NCBI RefSeq assembly: GCF_002362315.1
Contig: NZ_MTZV01000004.1
Location: 1,240,001-1,304,000, forward strand
DNA from: Paraburkholderia acidicola
GTDB taxonomy: Bacteria; Pseudomonadota; Gammaproteobacteria; Burkholderiales; Burkholderiaceae
DNA: 64,000 nucleotides
Direction: 5' to 3'
Shown in pieces: positions 50,745 to 60,109 of the stretch (position 1 is its first letter; every line of letters starts with the position of its first letter). The position numbers and the translations under genes were made by a program. Under the pieces are notes generated by a model. The model was given only the letters and a program-made list of their open reading frames with translations. It searched no databases and had not been told where the DNA came from.

Positions 50745-52139
50745 ATGTCGAACCCGCCGCACGAGGCGCGCGCACTTACCGCACACGAAGAACATCCTGG
50801 CTGGCGCGCGTTCCTGAACACGCGCATGCTGATCTGCGTCTTTCTCGGCTTCACATCGGGATTGCCGCTCTTCACACTCGTCTATCTGGTGCAGGCGTGG
50901 CTGCGCTCCGAAGGTGTGAACCTGAAGGAAATCGGCCTCTTCGCGCTGATCCAGTTTCCGTACACCTGGAAGTTCGTCTGGGCGCCGCTGATGGACCGCT
51001 ACCTGCCGCGGTTACCGGGCTGGCGGCCAGGCCGGCGACGCGGCTGGATGCTCGTCACGCAGATTCTCGTGGCCGGCGCGATCGGCACGCTCGGCTTCGT
51101 CTCGCCACGCGAATCGATCTGGACCGTCGCCGCGCTGACCGCACTGGTCGCATTCTTCGGTGCAAGTCAGGACATCGCCGTCGATGCGTACCGGCGCGAA
51201 CTGCTGAGAGACACGGAGCAGGGGCTCGGCAACGCTGTGCATGTGAACGCCTACAAGATCGCGGCGCTCGTGCCCGGTTCGCTCGCGCTGATTCTTTCCG
51301 ATCATCTGCCGTGGACCACGGTGTTCGCCGTGACGGCCGCGTTCATGCTGCCGGGCATGATCATGACGCTCGTCGTACGCGAACCCGAAGTGCATGGCGT
51401 ACCGCCGAAAAACCTGCGCGCAGCGATCGTCGAACCGTTCCAGGAATTCGTGCGGCGTGACGGCTGGCGCGGCGCGCTGTTCGTGCTCGGCTTCATCTTT
51501 CTGTACAAGCTCGGCGATACGATGGCGACCACGCTATCGACGTCGTTCTTTCTCGACATCGGTTTTACGCGTACGCAGATCGGTGTGATCGCGAAGACGA
51601 CCGCGTTCGGTGCAAGCCTCGCGGGCGGGATCATCGGCGGGATCTGGTTGATGCGCATCGGCATCGGTCGCGGGCTGTGGATTTTCGGCGTGCTGCAGAT
51701 GGTGTCGACGCTCGGCTTTGCGTGGCTCGCCCATGTCGGGCCGGCGTCGCCGGTGCTCGCTTCGCTCTATGGGGTTGCTTCGGCGGGCGGGCAGGGGCTG
51801 ACGAAACTGCTGTCGATGGTCGGTATCGGCTGGACTGTGCAGTTCGATCCGATGTCGGTTGCGCTCGCACTCGTCTACGGCTTCGAGACCTTCTCGACCG
51901 GGCTCACGCTGGCGGCGTTCACCGCCTATATCGCCAGCACGACCGATCCGCGCTATACCGCTACCCAGTTCGCGCTCTTCACGAGTCTTGCTTCGGTGCC
52001 GCGTACGCTCGCTTCGGCGGCTAGCGGCTATGTGGTCGCGCAGATCGGCTGGTTCGATTATTTCATCGCGTGTACCGCGCTTGCACTGCCCGGCATGCTG
52101 CTGCTGTTTCGCATCGCTCCGTGGAGAGCGCGGTCGTGA
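50745..52139 (+). CDS. ampG: AmpG family muropeptide permease
   Basis: 464 residues, MFS type, 12 or more hydrophobic segments. AmpG hallmarks are ICVFLGFTSGLPLFTLVYLVQAWLRSEGVNLKEIGLFALIQFPYTWKFVWAPLMDRY and FFGASQDIAVDAYRRELL. It imports GlcNAc-anhydromuropeptides from the periplasm for cell-wall recycling and, in bacteria with AmpC, influences beta-lactamase induction. The gap to metW is 8 bp, so it may be read from the metXW transcript. The stop overlaps the GTG of the next gene. Confidence 0.94.
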   Translation: MSNPPHEARALTAHEEHPGWRAFLNTRMLICVFLGFTSGLPLFTLVYLVQAWLRSEGVNLKEIGLFALIQFPYTWKFVWAPLMDRYLPRLPGWRPGRRRGWMLVTQILVAGAIGTLGFVSPRESIWTVAALTALVAFFGASQDIAVDAYRRELLRDTEQGLGNAVHVNAYKIAALVPGSLALILSDHLPWTTVFAVTAAFMLPGMIMTLVVREPEVHGVPPKNLRAAIVEPFQEFVRRDGWRGALFVLGFIFLYKLGDTMATTLSTSFFLDIGFTRTQIGVIAKTTAFGASLAGGIIGGIWLMRIGIGRGLWIFGVLQMVSTLGFAWLAHVGPASPVLASLYGVASAGGQGLTKLLSMVGIGWTVQFDPMSVALALVYGFETFSTGLTLAAFTAYIASTTDPRYTATQFALFTSLASVPRTLASAASGYVVAQIGWFDYFIACTALALPGMLLLFRIAPWRARS

Positions 52140-53320
52140 GCGGGATCGTTTCGTTGCGATTGACTGGGGCGCTGGCGGTGCGTGCTGTGTCGTCCGCGTC
52201 GGGTCGCGTGCTACAGCGCTTGCTGTGCATCGCGCTTGCCGGATCGGCACTCGGCCTAGGCAGTTTCATCCCGGCCACAGCTGCCTTCGCTGCGGATACT
52301 GCATCTGCCACCGCCACCGCGCCTCTCGCGCGCAGCGTGCCAAACGCCGCGAACGCCGCAAGCGCGACACCCTCGTCTTCTGCCGCCGCAAGCAGCAGCG
52401 CCTCGGCACCACAAGCCGCTTCGACAGTTGCGGCTGCATCGTCGCCAGCTAGCGCCGCGAAGCCGCCCACCCCGACGTCAAGCCCAACCGCCGCGGCAAG
52501 CGTCCCCGCCGCTACGTCCTACCAGAGCGGCCAGCAGATCCGCTATGGCGACGGCGCCGTGTTTCGCAACCTGATCCCGTCGCAGGTCCTCGAGAACCAG
52601 GCCGCGGAGGAATTCGAGCAGATCGTCCACGGCGCCGATCACGCGAACCGCCTGTATCCGAACAACGACGTGCGCGTGCAGCGCGTGCGCGACATCGCGA
52701 ACCGGTTGATTCCGTACTCGCTGAAGTGGAACGAGCGCGCGAAGAACTGGAAATGGGAAGTGGCTGTCGTGCAGTCGCCCGATATCCGCATGTATTGCCT
52801 GCCTGGCGGCAAGATCGTCGTGTATAGCGGGCTACTCGATCGCGTGCGCCTGAACAACAACGAACTTGGGATGCTGATCGGCCACGAGATCGCGCACGCA
52901 CTGCGCGAACACGCACGTGAGCGGCTCGGCGAGCAACAGGCGGCGCAGTTCGGTTCGGGCTCGATCCCGCAGTTGTTCGGTCTGGCAGACCTCGGCGCCG
53001 CACCGCTCGGCATCGGCTCGCAGCTGCTGGAAATGAAGTACGGCCGCGCCGACGAAACGGAAGCCGACGTGATGGGCAGTGAAATCGCGTCGCGCGCGGG
53101 CTACGATCCGCGCGCAGCCGTCACGCTGTGGGACAAGCTCGCGGCCGCGACGCACAGCAGCCGCAATGGCGGCTACATCTATGTGCATCCGTATAGCGCC
53201 GCGCGCCGCCAGGACATCGTCAAGCGTCTGCCGGACATGCTGCCGCTGTATGCGAAGGCGCTCGGCAAGGGCGTCGACGGGTTGCCTGGTAGCTCGCGCC
53301 AGGCCGCGGCGCATAAATAG
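52136..53320 (+). CDS. M48 family zinc metallopeptidase with Ala/Ser-rich N-terminal linker
   Basis: 394 residues. A signal-peptide-like hydrophobic segment (LLCIALAGSALGLGSFIPATAAFA) directs it to the periplasm. Residues about 50-125 are an Ala/Ser/Pro-rich linker. The protease domain has the zinc motif HEIAH (250-254) in MLIGHEIAHALREHARE and the third ligand in ADETEADVMGSEIASRAGYDPRAAV. It resembles the LoiP/BepA-like side of M48 without TPR repeats. The GTG at 52136 overlaps the ampG stop and has GGAGAG upstream. It ends 30 bp from convergent xth. Confidence 0.9.
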   Translation: MSGIVSLRLTGALAVRAVSSASGRVLQRLLCIALAGSALGLGSFIPATAAFAADTASATATAPLARSVPNAANAASATPSSSAAASSSASAPQAASTVAAASSPASAAKPPTPTSSPTAAASVPAATSYQSGQQIRYGDGAVFRNLIPSQVLENQAAEEFEQIVHGADHANRLYPNNDVRVQRVRDIANRLIPYSLKWNERAKNWKWEVAVVQSPDIRMYCLPGGKIVVYSGLLDRVRLNNNELGMLIGHEIAHALREHARERLGEQQAAQFGSGSIPQLFGLADLGAAPLGIGSQLLEMKYGRADETEADVMGSEIASRAGYDPRAAVTLWDKLAAATHSSRNGGYIYVHPYSAARRQDIVKRLPDMLPLYAKALGKGVDGLPGSSRQAAAHK

Positions 53321-53350
53321 CGGCGCGCGGCCCGGCTAGAGCGGCGTCAA

Positions 53351-54130
53351 TCAACCCGCAAGCTTGTGCGAGTAATCGACGGTGACCGGCGCGTGATCGC
53401 TGAACTTGATGTCGCGAAACACATCGCAGCGCTTCGCCTTGCCGGCAATTTCCGCCGTCGCGATCTGATAGTCGATCCGCCACCCGACGTTGTTCGCATA
53501 CGCCTGTCCGCGGTTGCTCCACCACGTGTACTGCTCGGGACGTTGGTCGAGCGTGCGAAACACGTCCACATAGCCGACCTCGTCGAACAGCTGCGTGAGC
53601 CACGCGCGCTCTTCCGGCAGGCAGCCCGAATTCTTCTGGTTGCCCTTCCAGTTCTTGATATCGATTTCCTTGTGAACGATGTTCACGTCGCCGCACACGA
53701 TCACTTCGCGTTTCTTGCTGAGCGCGGCGAGATGCGGCATGAACTCATCCATGAAGCGGAACTTGGCCTGCTGCCGTTCTTCACCGCTCGATCCCGACGG
53801 CACATACACCGAGATCACCGACAGCTTGCCGAAGCGCAGTTCGACATAGCGTCCTTCGGGATCGAACTCCTCGCTGCCGAAACCGATGATGACCTTGTCC
53901 GGCTTATGACGCGTGTAGACGCCCGCGCCGCTGTAGCCCTTCTTGACCGCGTGCTGGAAGTAGCCGGTGTAGCCGTGCGGCGCGAGGAATTCGGGTGTCA
54001 TGTCGTCCTGCGAGCACTTGATTTCCTGCACGCATATGACGTCGGCATCCTGCGTGCCGAACCATTCGAAGAAGCCCTTTTTGGCTGCGGAGCGGATGCC
54101 GTTCAGATTGGCGGTGATCACGCGCAACAT
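53351..54130 (-). CDS. xth: Exodeoxyribonuclease III
   Basis: 259 residues. EEP-fold motifs are ITANLNGIRSAAKKGF, VICVQEIKCSQDDM (catalytic Glu), GRYVELRFGKLSVISVYVPSG, VIVCGDVNIVHKEIDIKN (Asp, Asn) and FSDHAPVTVDY (terminal Asp-His). It is an AP endonuclease and 3'-5' exonuclease in base-excision repair. It lies 69 bp downstream of ppk2 on the same strand. Confidence 0.95.
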   Translation of the reverse strand: MLRVITANLNGIRSAAKKGFFEWFGTQDADVICVQEIKCSQDDMTPEFLAPHGYTGYFQHAVKKGYSGAGVYTRHKPDKVIIGFGSEEFDPEGRYVELRFGKLSVISVYVPSGSSGEERQQAKFRFMDEFMPHLAALSKKREVIVCGDVNIVHKEIDIKNWKGNQKNSGCLPEERAWLTQLFDEVGYVDVFRTLDQRPEQYTWWSNRGQAYANNVGWRIDYQIATAEIAGKAKRCDVFRDIKFSDHAPVTVDYSHKLAG

Positions 54131-54199
54131 GGTGTTCCTTTCTTGGCAATGGATGGGATAACGAAGCGCAACGCGAGCAAACCGATGCTGCGTCAGGCC

Positions 54200-55039
54200 C
54201 TAATCGACCTTCAAACCCTTCAGCGATGCTTTCGCCGGGGGATACTCGAGCTTCATGCCAACGAGCGCACGCAACAGCAACTCGGCGATCATCACGTTGC
54301 GATGCGTCTTTGAATCGGCGGGAATCACGTACCACGGCGCGATCTCCGTCGAAGTCGCCGCGAGCGCATCGCCATATGCAGTCTGGTACTTGCCCCACAG
54401 CTTGCGCGCTTCGAGATCGGCGACGTCGAACTTCCAGTGCTTGTTCGGATCGTCGATGCGTGCCTGCAGACGCGCGCGCTGCTCGTCCTTCGAAATGTGC
54501 AGCATGCATTTGACGATAGTCGTGCCGCTCTCCGCAAGCAACGCCTCGAACTGGCGGATGTGCCGGTAGCGCAGTTCGCGCGCGGCATCGTCGAGCGTGC
54601 CGAGCACGACCGGTACCAGCACGTCTTCGTAGTGGCTACGGTTAAAGACGGTCAGCTCGCCGGCAGCGGGCGCCTGCGCATGCACGCGCCAGAGAAAATC
54701 GTGCGCGGCTTCGACGGGCGTCGGTGCCTTGAACGACACGATACGCAGGCCAAGCAGATCGACTTCGTGAAAAACGGCGCGGACCGTACCGTCCTTGCCA
54801 CTGGTATCCATACCCTGCAGCACGAGCAGCACACGTTGGCGGGTTTGCGTGTGCAGACGCTCCTGCAGCGCGTCGAGCTGCGCACCGATCTCGGCAAGGC
54901 GCGCACGATCCGACTCCTTGCTGCCAGTCGAAAATGGCTTTACCGCCGGATCGAAATCGTCGAGCGCGAATTGTTCCGCTTTCTTGCCGTCGTTGAAGAA
55001 CGGCACGCGGAAATCGTCCAGCTCGGGCTTCTTTGCCAT
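54200..55039 (-). CDS. ppk2: Polyphosphate kinase 2 family protein (PPK2)
   Basis: 279 residues from the ATG at 55039, preceded by a very strong AAGGAGA site. It has the PPK2 Walker A VLQGMDTSGKDGTVRAVF (about 76-84), the lid-type FNRSHYEDVLVPVV and a C-terminal PWYVIPADSKTHRNVMIAELLL. It uses polyphosphate to phosphorylate nucleotides (NDP or NMP). The length and single domain point to class I or III, and the class is not settled. It is read with gatCAB upstream and xth downstream, suggesting a housekeeping operon. Confidence 0.92.
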   Translation of the reverse strand: MAKKPELDDFRVPFFNDGKKAEQFALDDFDPAVKPFSTGSKESDRARLAEIGAQLDALQERLHTQTRQRVLLVLQGMDTSGKDGTVRAVFHEVDLLGLRIVSFKAPTPVEAAHDFLWRVHAQAPAAGELTVFNRSHYEDVLVPVVLGTLDDAARELRYRHIRQFEALLAESGTTIVKCMLHISKDEQRARLQARIDDPNKHWKFDVADLEARKLWGKYQTAYGDALAATSTEIAPWYVIPADSKTHRNVMIAELLLRALVGMKLEYPPAKASLKGLKVD

Positions 55040-55132
55040 GCAATGTCTCCTTTTTTCCCGGCATGCAACCCGGCAACGGCCCGTCATCGCAGCGAGCAGG
55101 CGCGAACCACGCGCCCGTTCGCACCGCATCGT

Positions 55133-56611
55133 TCAGGACAGTTTCTTCTTCAGCAGTTCGTTGACCTGCTGCGGGTTGGCTTTGCCCTTCGTCGCCTTCA
55201 TCGCTTGCCCGATCAGCGCGTTGAATGCCTTTTCCTTGCCAGCGCGGAATTCTTCCACCGACTTCGCATTCGCAGCCAGCACCTCGTCGATGATCGCTTC
55301 GAGCTCGCCACTGTCCGAGATCTGCTTGAGGCCCTTCGCTTCGATGATGCGATCGGCGGCGGCTTCGTCAGTGGCTTTTTCTTCCCAGATCGCCTGGAAA
55401 ATTTCCTTCGCGATCTTGTTCGAGATTGTGCCGTCGGCGATCCGTTGCAATACGAGCGCGAGTTGCGCAGCGGACACCGGGCACGCGCCGATGTCGAGGT
55501 CTTCGCGATTCAGTTGCGAGGACACTTCACCCATCAACCAGTTTGCGGCGACCTTGGCCTGCGCGGCGCCGGCCTTGCCGACCACGGCTTCGTAGTACGC
55601 GGCCATCGCCTTGCTCGATGTCAGCACACTCGCGTCGTAAGGCGTCAATCCGTATTGCTCGACGAAACGCTTCTGCATGCCCGCGGGCAATTCAGGCATT
55701 TCGCTGCGCACGCGCTCGACCCAGGCCGCGTCGATCACGAGCGGCATCAGGTCGGGGTCGGGGAAATAGCGGTAATCGTGCGCATCTTCCTTGCTGCGCA
55801 TCGAGCGCGTTTCGCGCTTGTCCGGATCGTACAGACGCGTTTCCTGCACGACGGTACCGCCGTCCTCGATCAGTTCGATCTGGCGACGCACTTCGTACTG
55901 GATCGCTTCTTCGAGAAAGCGGAACGAGTTCAGGTTCTTGATCTCGGCGCGCGTACCGAATTCCTTCTGACCGACCGGCCGCACCGATACGTTCGCATCG
56001 CAACGGAACGAGCCTTCCTGCATGTTGCCGTCGCAGATACCGAGCCACACGACGAGCGCGTGCAGCGTCTTCGCGTACGCGACGGCTTCGGCCGCGCTGC
56101 GCATCTCCGGCTCGGTGACGATTTCGAGCAACGGTGTACCGGCGCGATTCAGATCGATACCGGTCATGCCGGCAAAGTCTTCGTGCAGCGACTTGCCCGC
56201 GTCTTCTTCAAGATGCGCGCGCGTCAGGTTGACGGTTTTTTCGTAGGTGGTGCTGTTGCCGTCCTTGTCCTTGCCGGGCACCTGGATCGTGACCTGTCCG
56301 CCCTGCACGACCGGAATCTCGTACTGGCTGATCTGATAGCCCTTCGGCAGGTCAGGGTAGAAATAATTCTTGCGCGCGAAGATGCTGCGCGGCGCGATTG
56401 TCGCGCCGATCGAGAGACCGAAGGTGATCGCGCGTTCGACAGCGCCGCGGTTCATCACCGGCAGCACGCCCGGCAGCGCGAGATCGATCGGGCTTGCCTG
56501 AGTGTTCGGCGCGGCACCAAACTGCGTTGCAGTGCCGGAGAAAATTTTCGATACCGTCGAGAGCTGTGTGTGCGTCTCGAGACCGATGACGACTTCCCAT
56601 TGCATAGTCAT
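55133..56611 (-). CDS. gatB: Asp-tRNA(Asn)/Glu-tRNA(Gln) amidotransferase subunit B
   Basis: 492 residues. The N-terminus WEVVIGLETHTQLSTVSKIFSGTATQFGAAPNTQASPIDLALPGVLPVMN carries the GatB signature, with EDAGKSLH, DANVSVRP and KNLNSFRF downstream. A C-terminal YqeY-like domain (MKATKGKANPQQVNELLKKKL) contacts tRNA. It phosphorylates the misacylated tRNA and accepts ammonia from GatA. It starts in an ATGA overlap with the gatA stop. Confidence 0.97.
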   Translation of the reverse strand: MTMQWEVVIGLETHTQLSTVSKIFSGTATQFGAAPNTQASPIDLALPGVLPVMNRGAVERAITFGLSIGATIAPRSIFARKNYFYPDLPKGYQISQYEIPVVQGGQVTIQVPGKDKDGNSTTYEKTVNLTRAHLEEDAGKSLHEDFAGMTGIDLNRAGTPLLEIVTEPEMRSAAEAVAYAKTLHALVVWLGICDGNMQEGSFRCDANVSVRPVGQKEFGTRAEIKNLNSFRFLEEAIQYEVRRQIELIEDGGTVVQETRLYDPDKRETRSMRSKEDAHDYRYFPDPDLMPLVIDAAWVERVRSEMPELPAGMQKRFVEQYGLTPYDASVLTSSKAMAAYYEAVVGKAGAAQAKVAANWLMGEVSSQLNREDLDIGACPVSAAQLALVLQRIADGTISNKIAKEIFQAIWEEKATDEAAADRIIEAKGLKQISDSGELEAIIDEVLAANAKSVEEFRAGKEKAFNALIGQAMKATKGKANPQQVNELLKKKLS

Positions 56612-58113
56612 GCCTCCCACCGGGCGCTGCCGGCCGGTGTCCTGCGATGCCAGTCGGTGGCGCGCTGGAACGCGTCCGCCACCTGCAGCATCCTGGCTTC
56701 GTTAAAGTAGTTACCGATGATCTGCAGTCCCACCGGACGCTGCGCATTCGCGCCCGCCCCGAAGCCGCACGGCACGCTCATACCGGGCAGGCCGGCGAGA
56801 CTCACCGACAGCGTATAGATATCGGCGAGATACATCTGCACCGGATCGTCGCCCTTCGCACCGAGGTCCCATGCCACCGAAGGCGACACCGGGCCCATGA
56901 TCACATCGCACTGATGGAACGCTTCCTGGAAGTCCTGCGCGATGATGCGGCGGATTTTTTGCGCTTGCAGGTAGTACGCATCGTAGTAGCCATGCGAGAG
57001 CACATACGCGCCGACCAGAATGCGCCGCTTCACCTCGGGACCGAAGCCTTCTGCGCGCGTTTTCTTGTACATGTCGAGCAGATCGCGATACTCCGCCGCG
57101 CGATGGCCGTAGCGCACGCCATCGAAACGCGACAGGTTGGACGAGGCTTCTGCGGGCGCGATCACGTAGTACACGGGGATCGACAGTTCGGTTTTCGGCA
57201 GCGAGACGTCGACGAGCGTTGCACCGAGCGCTTCGTACTGCTTCAGCGCGGCATCGATGGCAGCGCGCACGTCATCGGCGAGGCCCGCGCCGAAGTATTC
57301 CTTCGGCAGGCCGATACGCAGACCGGCCAGCGGCTTCGCAGCGTCGCCGCCGCTTTGCCATGTCTGTCCCAGGTGGCGCGTGTAGTCCTCGTCGTCGCGC
57401 ACGAGGCTCGTCGAATCGCGTTCGTCGAAACCGGCCATTGCGTTGAGCAGCGTTGCGCAATCGGCAGCGTTCTGGGCAAACGGACCGGCCTGATCGAGCG
57501 ACGACGCGAACGCGATCATGCCGTAGCGCGACACGCGGCCATACGTCGGCTTGATACCCGTGACGCCGGTAAACGACGCGGGCTGGCGAATCGAGCCGCC
57601 GGTGTCAGTACCGGTCGCGACCGGTGCGAGACGCGCGGCCACCGCTGCCGCCGAGCCACCCGACGACCCGCCCGGCACCGCCTTGCGATCCCACGGGTTC
57701 TGCACCGGGCCGAAGTGCGAGTTCTCATTCGACGAGCCCATCGCGAACTCGTCCATATTCGTCTTGCCGACGCACACCATGCCCGCTTGCGCCAGGCGCT
57801 CGACGACCGTTGCATCGAAAGGGCTCGTGTAGTGCTCGAGCATCTTCGAGCCGGCGGTTGCGCGCCAGTCGCGCGTGACGAACACGTCCTTGTGCGCGAT
57901 CGGCAGGCCTGTCAGCGGGCCCGCATTGCCGGCGGCAAGCCGTGCATCGGCGGCTTTCGCCTGGGTCAGCGTGAGGTCGGCATCGACGTGCAGGAACGCG
58001 TTCAGGCCGCGTGCCTCGTCGATCCGCTTCAGGTACAGCTGCGCCAGTTCGACCGCGGAGCATTCCTTCGCGTCGAGCGCTGCGCGCAGTTCGGTCAAGC
58101 TCTTTTCATACAT
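56608..58113 (-). CDS. gatA: Asp-tRNA(Asn)/Glu-tRNA(Gln) amidotransferase subunit A
   Basis: 501 residues, amidase-signature family. The catalytic triad is Lys75 (GLPIAHKDVF), cis-Ser150 (PGGSSGGSAAAVAARLAPVATGTDTGGSIRQPAS) and Ser174. It hydrolyses glutamine and channels ammonia to GatB. The reading frame overlaps gatB by 4 bp; gatC lies 123 bp upstream on the same strand. The protein is complete. Confidence 0.97.
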   Translation of the reverse strand: MYEKSLTELRAALDAKECSAVELAQLYLKRIDEARGLNAFLHVDADLTLTQAKAADARLAAGNAGPLTGLPIAHKDVFVTRDWRATAGSKMLEHYTSPFDATVVERLAQAGMVCVGKTNMDEFAMGSSNENSHFGPVQNPWDRKAVPGGSSGGSAAAVAARLAPVATGTDTGGSIRQPASFTGVTGIKPTYGRVSRYGMIAFASSLDQAGPFAQNAADCATLLNAMAGFDERDSTSLVRDDEDYTRHLGQTWQSGGDAAKPLAGLRIGLPKEYFGAGLADDVRAAIDAALKQYEALGATLVDVSLPKTELSIPVYYVIAPAEASSNLSRFDGVRYGHRAAEYRDLLDMYKKTRAEGFGPEVKRRILVGAYVLSHGYYDAYYLQAQKIRRIIAQDFQEAFHQCDVIMGPVSPSVAWDLGAKGDDPVQMYLADIYTLSVSLAGLPGMSVPCGFGAGANAQRPVGLQIIGNYFNEARMLQVADAFQRATDWHRRTPAGSARWEA

Positions 58114-58236
58114 TGCATTGTTCCTGGAGAACGCTGCGGCGCGCCGTGCGCCGTGGCGGAGGTCCGGCTGCCCGCCGGCTAGCCGAAGCCTTGTAGGCGG
58201 CGTCTTGCGCCGCTGTCGTGCTGGTGATTCAAACAG

Positions 58237-58536
58237 CTATTCGAGCACCCTCGGCACCAGATACAGCCCGTCCTGCACAGCGGGCGCGGACTGCTGGAAG
58301 TCGTCGCGGCGCACGGTTTCCGTCACCGCGTCGTTACGCAGACGCAGCGCGACGTCTTCGATCTGCTCGATCGGATGGGCGAGCGGCGCAATGCCGGTCG
58401 TATCGACTGCCTGCATCTGCTCGACGAGCCCGAAGAAGTCGTTGAGCTGGGCAAGCGTGTGCCCAGCCTCGTCCTCGGCCAGTTCGAGCCGCGCGAGGTG
58501 GGCGATGCGTTTAACATCGGTCAGGGTCAGAGCCAT
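58237..58536 (-). CDS. gatC: Asp-tRNA(Asn)/Glu-tRNA(Gln) amidotransferase subunit C
   Basis: 99 residues, the normal GatC size. It begins MALTLTDVKRIAHLARLELAEDEA, continues LNDFFGLVEQMQAVDTTGIAPLAHP and ends RDDFQQSAPAVQDGLYLVPRVLE. The VPRVLE end is the usual GatC terminus that wraps between GatA and GatB. It heads the gatCAB-ppk2-xth run on the minus strand. Confidence 0.95.
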   Translation of the reverse strand: MALTLTDVKRIAHLARLELAEDEAGHTLAQLNDFFGLVEQMQAVDTTGIAPLAHPIEQIEDVALRLRNDAVTETVRRDDFQQSAPAVQDGLYLVPRVLE

Positions 58537-58912
58537 GCAGTCACCGGAGAGGAAGGTGGACTGCCGCAGTGCGGAAAAACAATGCTGCGACAGCGGGTTA
58601 CGTCACTGGAGGCGACCCTTGAAAGCGGGCCGTCAGAGGCAAAAAGTGCGCTCCGTTTCCTTCAAAACAAGCAAAATTATAAGGTATCATTACGCGTTCG
58701 ACCCAAACCCGGACCGAGCTGGCAAGGCCCTGCTGGAACATTTTCCAGCTTGCACCCAGAAAACGCTGAGCGGCCCTGCCCCGGCCTCCGGTAGATTCCC
58801 TCGCAGTTTCGTGCTCTCGTGGCCGCTCCCGCCAGCCTGAAACTGCTATTTTTTCCGCTGCCGCCCTACGCATACGGTGCGAGGCCCGGCCCCCAGCGAG
58901 ACAGGATTTTGA
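58537..58912. other. Divergent promoter region between gatC and mreB
   Basis: No gene is supported in these 376 bp. A minus-strand TATAAT (58676-58681) could be the gatC -10, giving a leader of about 135 nt. A plus-strand TATCAT (58685-58690) next to it could serve mreB. No clear -35 hexamers are visible. Confidence 0.4.
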
Positions 58913-59956
58913 ATGTTCGGTTTTTTGCGCAGCTACTTCTCCAACGATCTGGCGATTGACCTCGGCACTGCCAACACGCTTATCTACATGCGTGGCAAAG
59001 GTATCGTCCTTGATGAACCGTCGGTGGTCTCCATCCGCCAGGAAGGCGGCCCGAACGGCAAGAAGACGATTCAGGCAGTCGGCAAGGAAGCAAAGCAGAT
59101 GCTCGGCAAGGTGCCGGGCAACATCGAGGCGATCCGCCCGATGAAAGACGGTGTGATCGCCGACTTCACCGTCACTGAGCAGATGATCAAGCAGTTCATC
59201 AAGACCGCTCACGAATCCCGCATGTTCTCGCCGTCGCCGCGCATCATCATTTGCGTGCCGTGCGGCTCGACTCAGGTTGAGCGTCGCGCGATCAAGGAAG
59301 CCGCGCACGGCGCAGGCGCCTCGCAGGTCTATCTGATCGAAGAACCGATGGCAGCCGCTATTGGCGCGGGTCTGCCGGTGTCGGAAGCGACCGGCTCGAT
59401 GGTCGTCGATATCGGCGGCGGCACGACGGAAGTCGGCGTGATCTCGCTGGGCGGCATCGTGTACAAAGGCTCGGTGCGTGTCGGTGGCGACAAGTTCGAC
59501 GAGGCAATCGTCAACTACATCCGCCGCAACTACGGCATGCTGATCGGCGAGCAAACCGCCGAAGCGATCAAGAAGGAAATCGGTTCCGCGTTCCCGGGTT
59601 CCGAAGTGAAGGAAATGGAAGTGAAGGGCCGCAACCTGTCGGAAGGCATTCCGCGCAGCTTCACGATCTCCAGCAACGAAATCCTCGAAGCGCTGACCGA
59701 TCCGCTCAATCAGATCGTGTCGTCGGTCAAGATCGCGCTCGAGCAAACCCCGCCGGAACTGGGCGCCGACATCGCCGAACGCGGCATGATGCTGACGGGC
59801 GGCGGCGCACTGCTGCGCGACCTCGACCGCCTGCTCGCGGAAGAAACCGGTCTGCCGGTGCTGGTCGCCGAAGACCCGCTCACGTGCGTCGTGCGTGGTT
59901 CGGGCATGGCGCTCGAGCGCATGGACAAGCTCGGCAGTATCTTCTCTTACGAGTAA
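58913..59956 (+). CDS. mreB: Rod shape-determining protein MreB
   Basis: 347 residues, the standard length of this actin homologue. Phosphate-binding and hinge motifs are LAIDLGTANTLIYMRGKGIVLDEPSVV, YLIEEPMAAAIGAGLP, MVVDIGGGTTEVGVISLGG and MLTGGGALLRDLDRLL. An N-terminal amphipathic MFGFLRSYFS attaches it to the membrane. It forms short filaments that position the elongation machinery. It is followed by mreC, mreD and mrdA. Confidence 0.98.
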   Translation: MFGFLRSYFSNDLAIDLGTANTLIYMRGKGIVLDEPSVVSIRQEGGPNGKKTIQAVGKEAKQMLGKVPGNIEAIRPMKDGVIADFTVTEQMIKQFIKTAHESRMFSPSPRIIICVPCGSTQVERRAIKEAAHGAGASQVYLIEEPMAAAIGAGLPVSEATGSMVVDIGGGTTEVGVISLGGIVYKGSVRVGGDKFDEAIVNYIRRNYGMLIGEQTAEAIKKEIGSAFPGSEVKEMEVKGRNLSEGIPRSFTISSNEILEALTDPLNQIVSSVKIALEQTPPELGADIAERGMMLTGGGALLRDLDRLLAEETGLPVLVAEDPLTCVVRGSGMALERMDKLGSIFSYE

Positions 59957-60109
59957 GCGAGTCCTGCTCCATGACCGCAGCGCGGACGGCACGGCCAGTT
60001 CCCTCAGGGCTGGCGCGTTGCCCGGCGGCCCGTCCGGCCGCCGCGCGCTGAGCGCGATCGCCGCGCCGCACACCGCTTCATTCACCCGCTCACGCGCCCG
60101 GCGCCGACC

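Noticed and set aside
54437..56710. 757-residue plus-strand open frame opposite ppk2 and gatB
   Set aside because: It is the antisense of two well-conserved genes, His/Arg/Val-rich as expected for the shadow frame of GC-rich coding DNA, with no domain motif.
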